Positions 19,910-32,270 are shown, counted from the stretch's first letter. The stretch is DNA of 64,000 nt from Chamaea fasciata (GCA_029207755.1 JARCOQ010000017.1:6460945-6524944); one strand, 5' to 3'. Made by a program: numbers and translations. Notes: generated by a model from the sequence alone, not told the origin.

Positions 19910-20645
19910 AGTCCTTTGTAATTAGGTGAAACCCGCGGCAGCGGGGACAAAGCCCCGCCGGTGCCTCGGAGCACCCCCCGCACCTGGAGCGTCCTCGCAG
20001 CTGAGCCCGGAGCGCCGCGAGGAGAAGCGGGGGTGACAGCGGCACCTCGCTGGCGAAACGCGAACAGGGAGACCTGCGCCCCGAAATGCACTCGGGAACC
20101 TCTTTCTACCGCCTGATCGCGGGGAAACACCATAAAACAAGGAGGATACTTTGCGGGTCCCTCTTCCCCCGCCCTCGGCGACAGAGCCCCTTTGCCAAGG
20201 CGTGACTTAGGCAGAATTGAGAAACTCAAGTGCTTTAGGGGAGAAACGAGAGAGACACACTAAGGAATATCCTCCCTACACTCCCACCGCAAACCCCGCC
20301 GGCGAACGGCTACGAACCGAGGAAAGTCCCGCAGAGCTTCATCCTTGCCGGGTGGCGGTGGCTGCCTGGCCCGGGGTGGCGGGGGGAGCGGGCGCGGAGC
20401 CGCCCGGGGTTACTCCATCATCCCTGGGAAAAGTTCCCGTCCGGAGCAAAAACTTATGGGCGGCGGCGGCCAATGGGGCCGCGCCGCAAAATCCTCGCAG
20501 CGCACTCGGCGGCCAATCCGGTCCCCCCCGCCCCGGGGATGCGCACCCCCCTCCCGGCCCCCCCTCCGGGCGGGCAGCGGGGGGAGCAGGGCAAGGGGAC
20601 CCGTCCTCCCCGGCGGGCGGGGGCTCCGCGCATCCCTCCTGCCGC
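19910..20645. promoter_or_regulatory. CpG island with paired CCAAT boxes (candidate promoter)
   Basis: This is the densest CpG island in the window: I count about 35 CpG in 20341-20640. Two CCAAT boxes in the same orientation lie at 20470-20474 and 20513-20517, 43 bases apart, both in GGC(GG)CCAAT contexts typical of NF-Y sites. A GGGCGG GC-box adjoins the first. This is classic CpG-island promoter content. The transcript, its direction and its gene are not identifiable here. The plus-strand frame 20473-21294 starts inside the island but runs through the adjacent CR1 fragment, so it is not a real gene. Confidence 0.65.
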
Positions 20646-20751
20646 TAATGAGGGCAGAGAAGGAGTGACAGCGGTGACAGCGGGCACATCCCGGTGTGGG
20701 TGGTGGTGGGGCAGACACACAACCCCAGGGGAAGCATCCCCAGAGAAGGCA

Positions 20752-20921
20752 GTCATGGAATGGTTTGGCTTGGAGGGGAGGTTAAAGAAAATCTCATTCC
20801 AAGCCCCTGCCACGGGCAGGGACACCTTCCACTATCCCAGGTTGCTCCAAGCCTTGTCCAACCTGGACTCTTCCAGGGATGGGGCAGCCACAGCTTCTCT
20901 GGACAACCTGTGCTCACCTGA
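20752..20921 (-). mobile_element. CR1 LINE fragment, 3' end, antisense
   Basis: On the + strand the antisense CR1 landmarks appear in order: 'catggaatggtttggcttgg', 'catt ccaagcccctgcca', 'gggacaccttccactatccc', 'gttgctccaagcc', 'ccagggatggggcagccaca', and 'ggacaacctgtgctcacc' where homology ends. It is a 5'-truncated, non-coding copy inserted just beside the CpG island. Confidence 0.95.
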
Positions 20922-21288
20922 GCCCCCAGGTGACCCTGTGGACAGGGACAGAGGCCACTGCCCTGAGGGCAATCCACAGGCTGGCGGGGCTCTGGAAAGC
21001 CCAGTCACTGGACTCTCACATGCCCAAGTCAATTTAGAAATGCACCAGTCTAATGATGGCCACATGCAGCTTGTTGGATGCTTTGGTCAAGTCCAGGGTG
21101 TACTGGGGAAGGGAAAGGGGGAATTGGTTCTGGGAGAGATCCAAAATGGAAGAGGATGTCCCCCTGCCTCAAAGGACAGATGGCAACATTGGACTGAACT
21201 GATCCCAGCTGGAGAAAACTGGATAGAGGCCAGCAAGCAATACTCTCATTGGCCTCCCAGATGGAAAAGCAGGGAAATAGTTACCAGG
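20922..21288. other. Unassigned sequence between CR1 and a microsatellite
   Basis: GC-balanced DNA with no further CR1 landmarks that I can recognise. It may include an unrecognised older repeat. No gene seen. Confidence 0.4.
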
Positions 21289-21289
21289 A

Positions 21290-21341
<52 letters not shown>
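21289..21341 (+). repeat. (AAT)n trinucleotide microsatellite
   Basis: About 53 bases (roughly 17 copies) of a perfect AAT/ATA repeat. The minus-strand frames crossing it as poly-Ile or poly-Leu are artefacts. Perfect copies of this length are usually polymorphic. Confidence 0.98.
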
Positions 21342-21342
<1 letters not shown>

Positions 21343-22924
21343 AACTAACCAGGGATAGCACTGAACTTTGATATCCCGTTGGCTTAGAGGGCAAAGTGCT
21401 GTCTCCAGGTTGTGGACCCCCTGCTCCCAGCTCATCACTTGAGGTTAAAACAAGGCCAGTTCTTTCCATGGATCAGCCCTGGCTTGAAGAGAAGGAAAAG
21501 TGCATTTCTGAAAATGAGAGAGACAGAAGGGATTTCCAAGGAAAAATTGATTGTCAGTGTGAAAACTTGCACCTTTACCTGGATGGGAAAATAAGTGCAT
21601 TTACAAAAAGAGAGCAAACCTGGCCCAGTCTCAGCTTCAGTAGTTTGGGAAAGGGGGAAAACCTGAGCTTGGAGGGACAGTAGGCACCAGTAATAAGGAA
21701 GATGGGACAAAGCTGATGTTAAGTGAAGGAGAATTGAAAGCAATTCATCTCAGCAGGACATGCCTGCATATTTTGGATATTTTTTATTTTATCAATTCGA
21801 GGGGGATGCAGCTGAAATAAAGGTTGACAAAGTAGGGAGAAAAAGAGGACAATTCACTCTTTGAGGCAAGACCCTGGGCCAAACTCTTTGCTGAATACAT
21901 CTAACTCCTTAATTCAGATTTCTTTGCAGGCAGGAAGAGAGAGCAGGTGGGACAGCTTTGCTGGGTTGGGGCAGGGGGTTGTGAATATCAAAGTGCACCT
22001 TTTCTTCTACACACCCATCATGGTCTTCTGCTGGTGTCACGGAGGTCTGAGAAAATAACGATCACAGTAATCATTATCTTTGCCATTGGATTGAAAGTCA
22101 GGAGTTTGAGGCAAATTAAAAATCTTAACTGCTGAATAGAGGGACTTCTTTTGAGATCCTTACTCTTTGAAGGGCCTGGATAAGCCAGCTGGATCCTGCA
22201 TCCAGGCTGGATATGGGTGGGGAAAGGAGCTGGAGCTGTGCCCCTTGTACAGCTACATCTGCACAGTTCTCCAGCAGAAAGGGGTGTGACACAGCCCATT
22301 TGGGGACTGGCACCTCTTCCCTCTTTGAATTAGCAGCTCTGCCTTTGCAGAATATTCTGTGCTTTATTGTCCCTTCAATCCCCACCTTGGAAGATGAGAG
22401 GTGACATTGCGGAGAGCTCTGCGCTTGGAAAATGACTTTCAGAATTACGTTCTGGCAATTTGAAACTTCCGCTCTCTCATCTCCAGCCTCTTGGGGCTTT
22501 AATGGGAGACTGCAAAGTGCCTCTTCCTCCTCCCCTCTTTTCTTTTCCTCCCCTGTTCTCTGGCAGCTGCAGCGGCCGGGATTCAGCAAGGTCACTCAAC
22601 TCCATTGCTTCCTGCATGCAGGAGTTCTCAAATTAAGGGGTGTTGGGAGCAGCCTGTTGAGATGAAACAGCCTTCACTCAGCTCCAGCAAGCAAGGAAAC
22701 AAAACCCCTTCACAGTGGCTCCAGACTGGCTCACCTTCCCTGAGCATTAGCTGGGGGAAAAGGTAAAGGCATGGAGGAGCAAAAAGCAGGATAAAAAGAG
22801 TTCCTCCTTGAGCTGAAAAGCTGCTGTTTTTCGTCTAGCAGAGCAAGCCCCAAAATTTTATTAGAGGCCTTGTGGCTGCAGCTGCCTTGTCCACTCCTAG
22901 GTGTTTTCATCAGCATCTAGCCCT
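21342..22924. other. Non-coding DNA, no feature seen
   Basis: Single-copy-looking sequence with short AT-rich elements (for example around 21770-21800 and 22050-22080). No recognised repeat, exon or RNA gene. Confidence 0.5.
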
Positions 22925-22990
22925 GGGGGTTTTTTTGTGGGGTTTTTTTGTTTGTTTGTTTGGTTGGTTGGTTGGTTGCTTTTTTTTCCA
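22925..22990 (+). repeat. T/G-rich low-complexity tract
   Basis: Runs of T alternate with GGGG, then (TTTG)n at 22948-22961 and (GGTT)n at about 22962-22978, ending in T8. It is a compound simple repeat without coding meaning. Confidence 0.93.
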
Positions 22991-23994
22991 AAATTACTGC
23001 TGCTGCTTCCCCTTTTTCCAGTTCAGCAGTGAGGCAGAGTTGGCCCCATCCATCCCCCGGCCTTGGAGCAGAGCAAAGATGGGAGCTCATGCCTGTGAGC
23101 TCTGAGCTTGCCAGCAGTGTGATCCTCTTCCCAGGTGCCACTGGTCTCAGTCCTGTGCAGGCATTAAGGGGAGCAGAAGAGAACACAAACCAGAATGGAC
23201 GATAATCACAGAAACTGCACTAATATCTGGGTGGTTCCCCGCTGAGGGGCCTGGGAAGCCATGTGGCTCACACAGAAAAAGACCAAAGGAAATACCGTCC
23301 CTTTGTAGTCTGATTTCTGTTGATGCACTGCCAGACTGGGGGTGGGTTATTGTTCCATGTGTGCAGTTTTGCATCTGAAATAAATAAAAGCATCAAGATA
23401 TTTCTCTATGTACCCCACCACCATCTCACCAACAGTCTAAATATCTCCCCTGGCCAATGGCAGCCCTAGCTTTTCCACAAAGGAGGGGATAGCTCCAATT
23501 ATCTGTTGACTGTTTTATTCTGTCTTAAATCCCTTTCATGGCTGCGTGAGGGAAAGCTGGAGAAGCCGTATGCAGATATTGTCAAGCTCAACTTGATAGG
23601 TACTGTCAAAACTGCCAGAGTGTGGTGACAATAAACATTTTAGCTGGCTAACAATTTGCTGCAAAAAGGGTTGACCCTGAAATCAAGTTCTGCTGTAATG
23701 AACACTTTGTCTCTAAATATTTGCATTTTTGCTGACAAGGTTCACTCTCCAGGAGATTTCCTCCGCCCGTGAACAATCTGCCTTCACACGAGATGCAGGA
23801 TGGATGCAGTTTCCTGAGCCAGTTTCTTATCTGGCATGAAGGAAGGATGAGCACATGCCCAAAATCAGCAGAGGCACCATGGATGGGGGATGCCCAATCA
23901 GGGGAGGTGCTCAGTTCCAGGGTGCTGATCCCCCTCCCTGAGAAAGCCCTTTTCTATCAGGTTCTGCATGGCAGTGCAACGCTGACATCCCAAT
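22991..23994. other. Non-coding DNA with one octamer motif
   Basis: No gene recognised. An exact ATTTGCAT octamer lies at 23719-23726. The rest shows no notable repeat. Confidence 0.45.
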
Positions 23995-24060
23995 GCTGCA
24001 ATCAAGGCTTATCCCTGTTTAACAGATGGGGAAATTGAGGCACGTGGTGATTCTGGATCA
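23995..24060 (+). mobile_element. MIR-like (CORE-SINE) remnant, tentative
   Basis: The segment 'gtttaacagatggggaaattgaggcac' resembles the well-known MIR motif of the form ACAGATGAGGAAACTGAGGC. A second MIR-like piece ('ggccaaagctacacagag...caggcagagc') lies about 250 bases further on, near 24313-24345, in the expected order. Ancient MIR-type SINEs are shared across amniotes. The match is short and the spacing is larger than in an intact element, so this is weak. Confidence 0.35.
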
Positions 24061-27000
24061 TATTTGGACTGTCTTTACTGAGCTGGAGACAGAGCAGCCA
24101 AAAAACAGGCAGCCAATGCAGACTGCCTGTTATCCATGGCTGCCCCAAGCCAGCCCTGAAGGAGGAGGAGGAGGAGGATGAAGCCGTACTGGAACTCTCA
24201 GGAACTCCAGTTTGGTGCCCATCTGCTCCATTCCTTCATGCAGATGGAAAGCTGGGGCTGTCCACCCTCAGGAGTTGCTGCACTGTATCTTCCTCCACCC
24301 CCTTCAAGGCGATTTGGCCAAAGCTACACAGAGAGTCTCAGGCAGAGCTAAGCAGCAAGAATCCACTAGAAATCTAAGAATCCTTTAGCCCCAAGGCCAA
24401 AAGCCAGGTTGGCTCCAGGGTGTAAGAGATGAGGCTCAGAGTTCCCTTGCTGCAAAGGTTTATGTGTTTGAGGGTTAGATTTCCCAGGATAACTCTGTCT
24501 TGGCCACCAAGGTCTGACCACCACCTCAGTGGTCATGTTTTTGTCTGCTCCCATTAATGATGGGCAAATGACTCTGCCTAGTTCCCCAGGGACAAGGCGT
24601 CCAGCCTGGATGGGGTGGGGATTTACCTGCTCAGGGCATCTCTGTGGGATAAATGTCCTCCAGGGATTACCTGCCCAAGTCAAGAACCTTCTGTGCTCTG
24701 GACAACCACAGGGAAAAGCTGCAGGGTTTGATCCCACAACCTCCAAGATGCTGCATGTGGGAATGTCTGTTGATAGCAAACAAGTGGGTCAGTGCATGGC
24801 CTCACATCTCCCATGTGACATTTGTCCCAAAGTCGAGCATGGGACAGAGAAAGGGCCAGGGCAGGTTGCTGGTTTCTTGCTTAGGATTTCAGTAACCCAG
24901 ATCCATTGCTACAATTAATCCTGAATATTGGGGGAAAAGTCCGCCCCCAGACAGATTTTCACACAAAGGGAGATGTGAATTTTATTTCTACTCTTGACAC
25001 TGATTTTTGGGAGGGTGACTGTGGGAAAAGGTCTTCATCTATCTTCCCTCTGTCACCTGGCTTCTCTATTTCAAATAAAAGGTGCTCAGAGCACATCCTG
25101 CCTCTTACTACAACTATTAGCTGTGCTCACCAGGCTGGGGCTGTGATTTGCTTGGGACTCCTAAATTCCTAGACAAGTGCCCAATAAATTGTAATAAAAC
25201 TTCTCACTGTTTCAGGAAACTGTGGTGGGGGGAAAGACAGAAAGAATGCTTATAGGTTTACAAAAAAAGACATAAAGGGGAGGAAAGCATAGCTTATTTC
25301 ATTTTTATCTCCCTTTCCCCTCCCTGCTGCAAGAAAAGGCAATTTTCACTAGCTCAGTGTTGTCATTTTGCCGAAGAAAAATTCACAGTTTTGGCCAGAG
25401 AGGAGTATTTTCTTTTATTTTTTTTCACTCTGTTGATGTCAGAGAGCTGTTGCATTTCTGGCAGTGGCAGTAGCTCTGTGCCTTGGAAGGCAGCTGGGCT
25501 CCTACCTCGATGCTCTCTGGCTCTGCCATCCCACATGGTGCCTCCTCGCTGGGCTCAGCATGGCCTTCACCTCCCAGGGCAGGTTCCCTTGGCCAGGGCT
25601 GAACTGGAATGATGAACATATCAAAGCATCAGCCATAGCTGGGTAATTTTGGCACCAAAATACAGCAAAGTATAACAGAATTACTGTGTTGGTGTGAGGG
25701 GGGTAGAGTTAAACACAGAGTTTTTCATTTAAAATGTTCAGTGAAATGCAAGGTCCTAAATGAGTAAACCAGGCATGAGCACAGTAATGAATACCAGAGA
25801 GAGACCCAATGCCTGCTCTGCCTACATGAGTGATGCCTCCAAAAAACAAAACTTGCTGCAGTTGCCCCATATAAACACTCATTGAGAAAGAGGTGTACCC
25901 ACAACCTTGAAATCTTCTCCTTGTGACACCTCTCAAGAGCTTTATTCTGATTTTTTTTCTCATGCTTCTTGTCACAGGGCCTTCCTGGGTTTATCCCTCC
26001 CCTGTTGGACAGTCTAAAGTTACTCCTATATTTCTTCTCCATTATAAACTCTGGGAGCCACTGGGAAGAAAGTAGCCTGGTTAAATGCTACAGGCTGAGT
26101 TCTTCCATTCTCCATTCACTACAAAGACACAATTTTCTCCTTTTCCTCCTCTTCATGGTCTCATTCCTTGCTCTCAGGCACAGGAAAATTACCACAGCTC
26201 CGAGACACACGCCATGAGCCCCTTGCCAGCTGAGCTGTTTCACCCTGTCCTCATCACAACCCGTGCTGGGAAGGCCAGAAAGCACAAGGGAGGGATAATT
26301 ACCAGTCCCAGCACTGTGATGATAATTAATACCCTGCTAAAAGGAGCGATTGTCAGGTCAGGGAGCAGAGGGAGAGGTGGGAAAACAAATAGGCAAAAAT
26401 CAAACCTGAGCAAAGGTTTGCTATGAGGAAGGGGCTGGGGACAAGGGGCAGGAGGAGCTGTGGGGTGCAGAGCTCCAGGGTGATGAGGATGGTGCCAGCA
26501 GGGCAAAGCAGGTGTTTCACCCCATCAGTGACTGTCAGGGAGCTTTCCCATGTCACAGGACTCCATCCTTCCTTCTTCATTAATGGGCTGAGAGTCAGGA
26601 AAACCCTGCAGCCAGCAGCACTCCAAGCCATCCTGGAGAAGAGCATACCTCTGGGGAGGTGAGGAGGCTTGGGGGAAGATTCTCCCAGGTTTTGCTGCTT
26701 CAGTCCCCCAGGGAGGCAGAGCCTCCAGTCTTGGGGCTCCCTGCCAGCTCCTGGTGCAGCTCTCTGAATTTAAGATTGACTTCACCATTCGGGCATGTCA
26801 GAGACCACCTTTTAACTGATGTTGTAGAAGGAACTATCAAAGAAATATAAATAACTCTGTGGGAGCAATGGGAAGTCTTGAAACCTAAACTTCATAAATC
26901 TAAACTCAATAAATCTGAGTAAAGGGAAGCATGAGAGAAAGGAGGATGCCAGCCAGAGAAATGTGAGCTTGGAGATCTCCTGCAGGAGAGGCTTCTGGAC

Positions 27001-27540
27001 AGCTTTGGACAGACAGGTTTGTTCTTTTTTCCCTGAGTCCCATCCCCTGAATGATCAGTATCATTCCTCTGCACACGCAGTGTTTTGGCCCTCTTGCAAC
27101 AACTGAGCTAAACCAAAAGGCAACCCAGAACCATGGCAAGGGGTGAGAGAAACAGAGAAGCACTGGCAAGGGAGAACAATATGTTTCCAGACAAGATTTA
27201 AAAAGAAATGTGATGCTAATACGAGTTTGGCGTCACACTGTCATAACACCATCAAAATGACATGCTGCCACCACTAATACGACTGTTTAGGGAATATGCA
27301 ACATGAACAAAAAAGCAATTTGCTCAGAAACAAACTGGGATGAGTCTATACTGTAAGAAAACAGAGAAGTGCTGCAATCCAAGGGAGGACCCGACAAATG
27401 CTCTGTGATTTCTGGTGACTGTGGCACAGGCAGGGACCAGAATCTCTGAATAGAACTTGCCCCTTGTTTTCCACAGCCTCTCAGCCTTCGCTGGCATAAT
27501 CTGCTCATAAGACAGAAACAGTTTAAGGACAGCTGTTCTG
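24061..27540. other. Non-coding DNA, no gene recognised
   Basis: Contains a short GGA repeat near 24162-24178. Many open frames below 140 codons occur on both strands, none with a domain. No CR1 or other transposon recognised. An AT-rich element with ATTACCAGTC...GATAATTAATACC lies near 26297-26335. Confidence 0.5.
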
Positions 27541-27910
27541 GCATTAATTAAAGTGTCCTACAGTTCTTTCCTAATAAAATCACTTTTCTTCTAAGGTTCT
27601 TCTTGCCCAATTTGTTTTAATACCTGTCCCTAATTAAGTCCAGTGAGAGGAATTCACTACTTCAAATGAGTTAAAAACGGATGTTCTCAAGGCACCTGCA
27701 TCTGAAGAAACTTATTTTTGAAGTCCATGAATTAAATTAAGAGGGGACATTTTCAAGCTGATCACTCGCTTTTGATTAGCACAAACGAGCTGCTCCACCA
27801 GCGCTGTGTTAAAAATTGTCGCATTTGCTTTTCCGGCTAATTTGGAAGGAGTTCAGCTGTTAGGGTGCTAAATAGTCACATTAAACACTACAGACCTGCA
27901 GTGCATTTAG
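27541..27910. promoter_or_regulatory. AT-rich candidate conserved enhancer
   Basis: Repeat-free block with CATTAATTAAAG, CCTAATTAAG, GAATTAAATTAAG, TTTGATTAGC and GGCTAATTTGG homeodomain-type sites spaced over about 370 bases. It is set apart from GC-balanced flanks. The clustering resembles developmental enhancers, but conservation is untested. Confidence 0.35.
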
Positions 27911-30083
27911 GCTGAGTCCTTTAAAAAGGAGATTGAGCATCCCATCACCTGACGATGCCCCTCTCCTTGGAAAGCTACGGAAACACGCTGCCCAACAGCG
28001 CTGACAGTGACTTGTTGACCAACAAAATTCTGGCACAAGCCCCGTGTATCAGCCATGGCAACCAGGCTGGGAGCGTGGCAATGGCAGCTGCTATGCACAG
28101 AACAGCGCTCTTAAAAATATCACGGCTGAAACCCATTAAAGAAAACAAAAATAGAAAATACGCAAGGAACCGAGGCTGTGTGTGAAACAGATACCGGGAA
28201 GGATGCTCAGTACATTTATAGCTATACCCTGCCCCAAATTCTCCCGGACTTTTAACCCAATGCTTCTTCACTATGAGCAACCCAAACGTTATTTTTTTTT
28301 AAATCAGAAAATGTCAAACTTTCTGCCTATTTTTTTTCTTTTTACTCTTTCTAATGTGGTCAAATTTGAGAGCTGACCTAAATCAAACTAAAAGCAGAAC
28401 ACTTTTACTGATCTCCCAGACCCGGTTCACAGCACAGTTTTCCCTCTGTGTCATCCCTTTAAACTCAGCCAGCTCCATGGGCTGCATGTGGACAGGGTGT
28501 GGAGGGAGAAGCTCATTGCCTTACTCCTCCCAACGCAGTGTAAATCTGATAGAAAATGGCTCAGAGCCTTTCTGGGGGGCATCTTTAATGATAATTTCCT
28601 ACCTCCTGTCTGCAGTAAAAGTGATCAGCCAGTGAGGGGTGATATGCTGGGACAGAACCTAAGCCCTTTGAAAGCCACCCCACCTCCAGCTGAGCCTCGG
28701 GAAAGCCAAAGCCACTCCTGGTGTCAGCCCAGCCAAGCACACAGTTCTGCAGGGAAGGTTTGGACTCTGCTGTCTCCTGACGTCAGGCCCCCACTCCGGG
28801 AGCTGGAGAGATTGCAACCAAGAATTTACTCACGGAAGAATGAAAAACCTGCCCTGTTCCATCTCTTCCTTCCCACCTGCTGGGCTTTATGCCTTAAAAC
28901 CTGAAAAATAAGGCAGAAAGATTGGCTCTGAGAGCTTTGACCCATGAGTTGGTTTTCTCATAATTCTAAAAGCTAAGCATTCAAAAAAACCCCAAAAAAA
29001 TAGAAAGAAACCAGCCCAGCCTTTGCCATCCGGGATGAATTCCGCGTGTTCCAGCAGATCTGCATGGTGGTAGGCTGGTTCCTGCTGGAGCTGGGTGTTT
29101 GCCACGCTTTCCTAGAAAAGCTCTCTGCCACTCCCTGCAACATTAATTCCGAACAACAGAGATGGAATGAAATGTAGGTTTGAAAGCAAGCCACGAGCTA
29201 GGGAGCAGTATTTAACTTTCCTCTCCCAGAGGTCTTACCTGTCTTGGCAGTGGTTTAAAGATGTTAGTGTGGGATTCAGGGGCTAAATCAGATATTTTAT
29301 TAGTTACAGGAGCCCATTTTCCTTGTTAAATAATTGAATGCATGCACTTAAGGCAAAGGTCTAGGCTGGCTGGTGACTCCAGGCCAAGCTCTCACACAGG
29401 AACAGCTGGAGTTGGCAGCGCCAGTCTCTCTGTGAAGATATCTGCATTTCTTCTTATCTGGAGTAGACACTGTGTGTTGCTGTGAACATCAATTCCTGGA
29501 ACATTTCTGACAAGGATTTACATGGGGAGATCTAAAGGTTCAAAATTCCTTTAGAGGAAATAATGTTTCTTCTAAATAAGAGCTAAGCAGGAGCTGAAGT
29601 TGTCTCTTCATAAGGGATTTTGTTTGTTTTCCAAATTTTTGTCCAGGATGAGAACTCAAAGGCCTGATTAGGTTCAGGTCTTTATGAGGTATCGGCCAGT
29701 CCAGGAAAAGAAACAGCTGAGATATTTGCAGCAAAACCATTTTTTATTAATCTTTCAACTATTCTGCAGATTTAATAAATTAAAATACCTCTGCAAATAC
29801 TTTGAAGCTTTTTCATCTCTGATAACATTTGGTACCTTATCATTTCTAACTGTGCTACAGAGAAAAACACATTATTATGGATTTTGTGGTAGATACTCCA
29901 ATTTATCAACCTAAAAAGATTTCCAAGCAATAGAGGCTTTCTGTGTAAGTTAATATGTCACAGACTATCTATCACCCGGGGTTTGCTGAGTCTGCATTCC
30001 TAATCAATGACTTGACACCTTGAGTTAGTGAACACTTAAAGGTTATATCCGTGCTAAGTGATGTGACCAAAGCATTTCAGCCT
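27911..30083. other. Non-coding DNA, no gene recognised
   Basis: Single-copy-looking sequence, AT-rich at 28280-28360 and 29270-29340. Open frames are short and unrecognised, and no mobile element is apparent. Confidence 0.5.
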
Positions 30084-30097
30084 CCAGCAGGGGACAC
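30084..30097 (+). promoter_or_regulatory. CTCF-like motif
   Basis: CCAGCAGGGGACAC matches the CTCF core consensus CCASYAGRKGGCRS at all but one position (A in place of the second G of GGC). A single 14-base match in 64 kb can occur by chance, so binding is only a possibility. Confidence 0.25.
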
Positions 30098-30454
30098 CGG
30101 GCACCTTGATCCTTCCGGGTGTCCTGCACATGTGTGCACCACAATTTCCTCACCTGAGCAAGCTTCACTCTGCACATGAGGGGATACTGAAATACCCCAG
30201 CACGCAACTGATGGGGGAAAGCCTCCAATTTCCAGGCTACATAATTCCACTCTGCCTCCTTCCCCTCTCCCTGGGGCCGGGGCGGAGATGCCTGTCCTTG
30301 CAGGCATCCATCATGTCCCGCCCCGGTGCTGTGCTGGCTTCCTGGCCATCTGCCACTCTCTGGGTGAATGATGACGGCAGATACGGGGTGTTATGGGCTC
30401 TGGGAGGCTTCACATCACTAAATAAATGTAATGAATATATATGATTTCATTTCT

Positions 30455-30471
30455 CCCCCCCCCCCTCCCCC
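30455..30471 (+). repeat. C-rich homopolymer
   Basis: Eleven C, one T, then five C. Low-complexity tract. Confidence 0.95.
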
Positions 30472-31839
30472 TCTGCTAGATGCATTTCTACACTTTGGTC
30501 TCGTTGATGAGTTGCAGCTTCACTCTGTACAATCCACACGAGCTCCACGTGCCACGGAGCAGAGCTGGGAGATCTGGGAGGTTAGAGCTTCAGGTGAGAG
30601 AGACCCTGGCACCACACAGGCATGGATACGAGCTGGAAATGTCATATATCCCACTGCATGCCTGGCCTGAAAGTTACAGGGGATGCAGCCTCCATGTCAT
30701 CCCATTCCATCCCATCCACCAGCTGAGCACCTCAGAGCACGTGAGCTCATGCTGTGTGGTGTACATGTCCTGCAGACCAGGAAACACGAGGGCAGGGCTA
30801 GTGTTTGCATGCACATGGCAGACTCTGGGGAGGGACAGGGACAGGGGTGCCAGCGGGCAGGCGCTTCCTCCACCTCAGCGGAGGAGACGCGTCTTCCAGC
30901 CCGTGACAGATTTACTCCTGTGACCCAGCCAGCAGAGGTCAGAAGGCCCTGACAGCAAACAAATGAGAAATGGCATCTTTCAGAAATTCCTGCAGTAGTT
31001 TCTTTCCCCTCTGACTGGTGTCTCTCTCCTACCGTGCACATCCATGGGGGACAGGCCAGGCAGAGAGACCCTTTCCAGCCTGGGTGCCAACCAGGATGTC
31101 TCCTCAGGGCTTTTCAGTGCCTGCTCTGGGTCAAATCCTCCCTTCTACAGCCTGAAGTGCTCCTCACACTTTACACACTGTTGGGGCAATGATTTGTAGA
31201 ACCACCTGCCAGCATCCCCCATTGCTCCTGCTTTGGCTTCTTACAGCTCCTGCAGCCTCCATGCCTGTGTCTGAAATAAAAAAGGTCCATTAAAAAAAAC
31301 TCTGTCCAGAAGCAGAGACATGGTGAAACTTTCCACTTTCTTTTTCATCTCCCTCTGTACCTTGAGGCCATTTATCTCAGTGAGTTGTCACATGTTCCTG
31401 TCCCAAAGTTTGGCTTGGGAGCCCTTAGCATGAGGCAGCACGTGCATGGGTTCAAATCCTTGCCACAGGGAAAGGACTGAATCCTTTTCCCCTTAACCCC
31501 TCCCATTTGCTTTCTAAAGTGTCACCAGTTATGAGGGGTGAATACATTTAAGTAATTTATTTTATCCACTTATGACAAAGGCAGAGAACCATCAGTCAGA
31601 AAATACGGAAAGAGATGAATTAACTGAGTGAGTTTTCTTCATTGCTTAATTGTTCCAGAGAGGCAGAGTTCTGGGGATGATGATGAATCATTGTTTAGGA
31701 AATATTTCTTCCAAGAAGATGATCTGAAAAAAAATACATTTATAATTTATTGCAACCTCTTGCTTTGTCAGGGAACAGCAGCCAAAGGCAGAAAGTTCCT
31801 CCCTCCCCCGTTCTCCTTCCCTCAGTTCATTATCGCTAT
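30472..31839. other. Non-coding DNA, no feature seen
   Basis: GC-balanced, repeat-free as far as I can see. Overlapping frames at 30480-30923 (+) and 30697-31041 (-) lack domains. Confidence 0.5.
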
Positions 31840-32270
31840 AATCTTATCTCCCGTACCCTCTCCTCACCCTTTGAATATTACATCTCCTCCCGCTTGTGTG
31901 CGGAGGTGTAGCCGTGTGCGGGGAGGGGGGGAAGCCGTCAGCGAGGGAGGGGGAGACTGGGAAAAATCGTCACACATTTCAGGCTGGCTCTATTTAAATG
32001 AGTTTGGGATTGTGCTTCTCTGGAGCAGATGGCCCTGGAGATAATGATGCCTGAGCAGCGGAGGCTGGAGCCCCTCTCTCCTGTTGCCATGGTAGGCCAC
32101 GGGGCTGAAATGGATTCTGCTTATTAAATTTGCGAGCTCTTGTGTACTCAGGATGAATGGCGTTCAGTCATAAAGAGGCCCATCCTCCTAATGTGGCTGG
32201 ATAGTTTTATCTTGGAAAGCCAGGCACTCTAGCTCCGCCAGACGAGGGGCTCATTAACCTATTAACAGCA
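31840..32270. promoter_or_regulatory. Candidate conserved block
   Basis: Complex sequence with CTATTTAAATGAG, GGAGATAATGATGCC, CTTATTAAATTTGCGAGC and CTCATTAACCTATTAACAGC elements and a modest CpG content at 31900-31930. It ends shortly before a CR1 insertion. The mixed homeodomain content suggests an enhancer, but this is unproven. Confidence 0.3.

Noticed and set aside
20473..21294. Plus-strand open frame of 273 codons
   Set aside because: It starts in a CpG island and reads straight through an antisense CR1 fragment. No domain, and composition typical of chance openings in GC-rich DNA.
24690..24760. tRNA-like T-arm (GGGTTTGATCCCAC region)
   Set aside because: The flanks do not pair into a T stem, and no A-box, anticodon arm or acceptor stem can be built.
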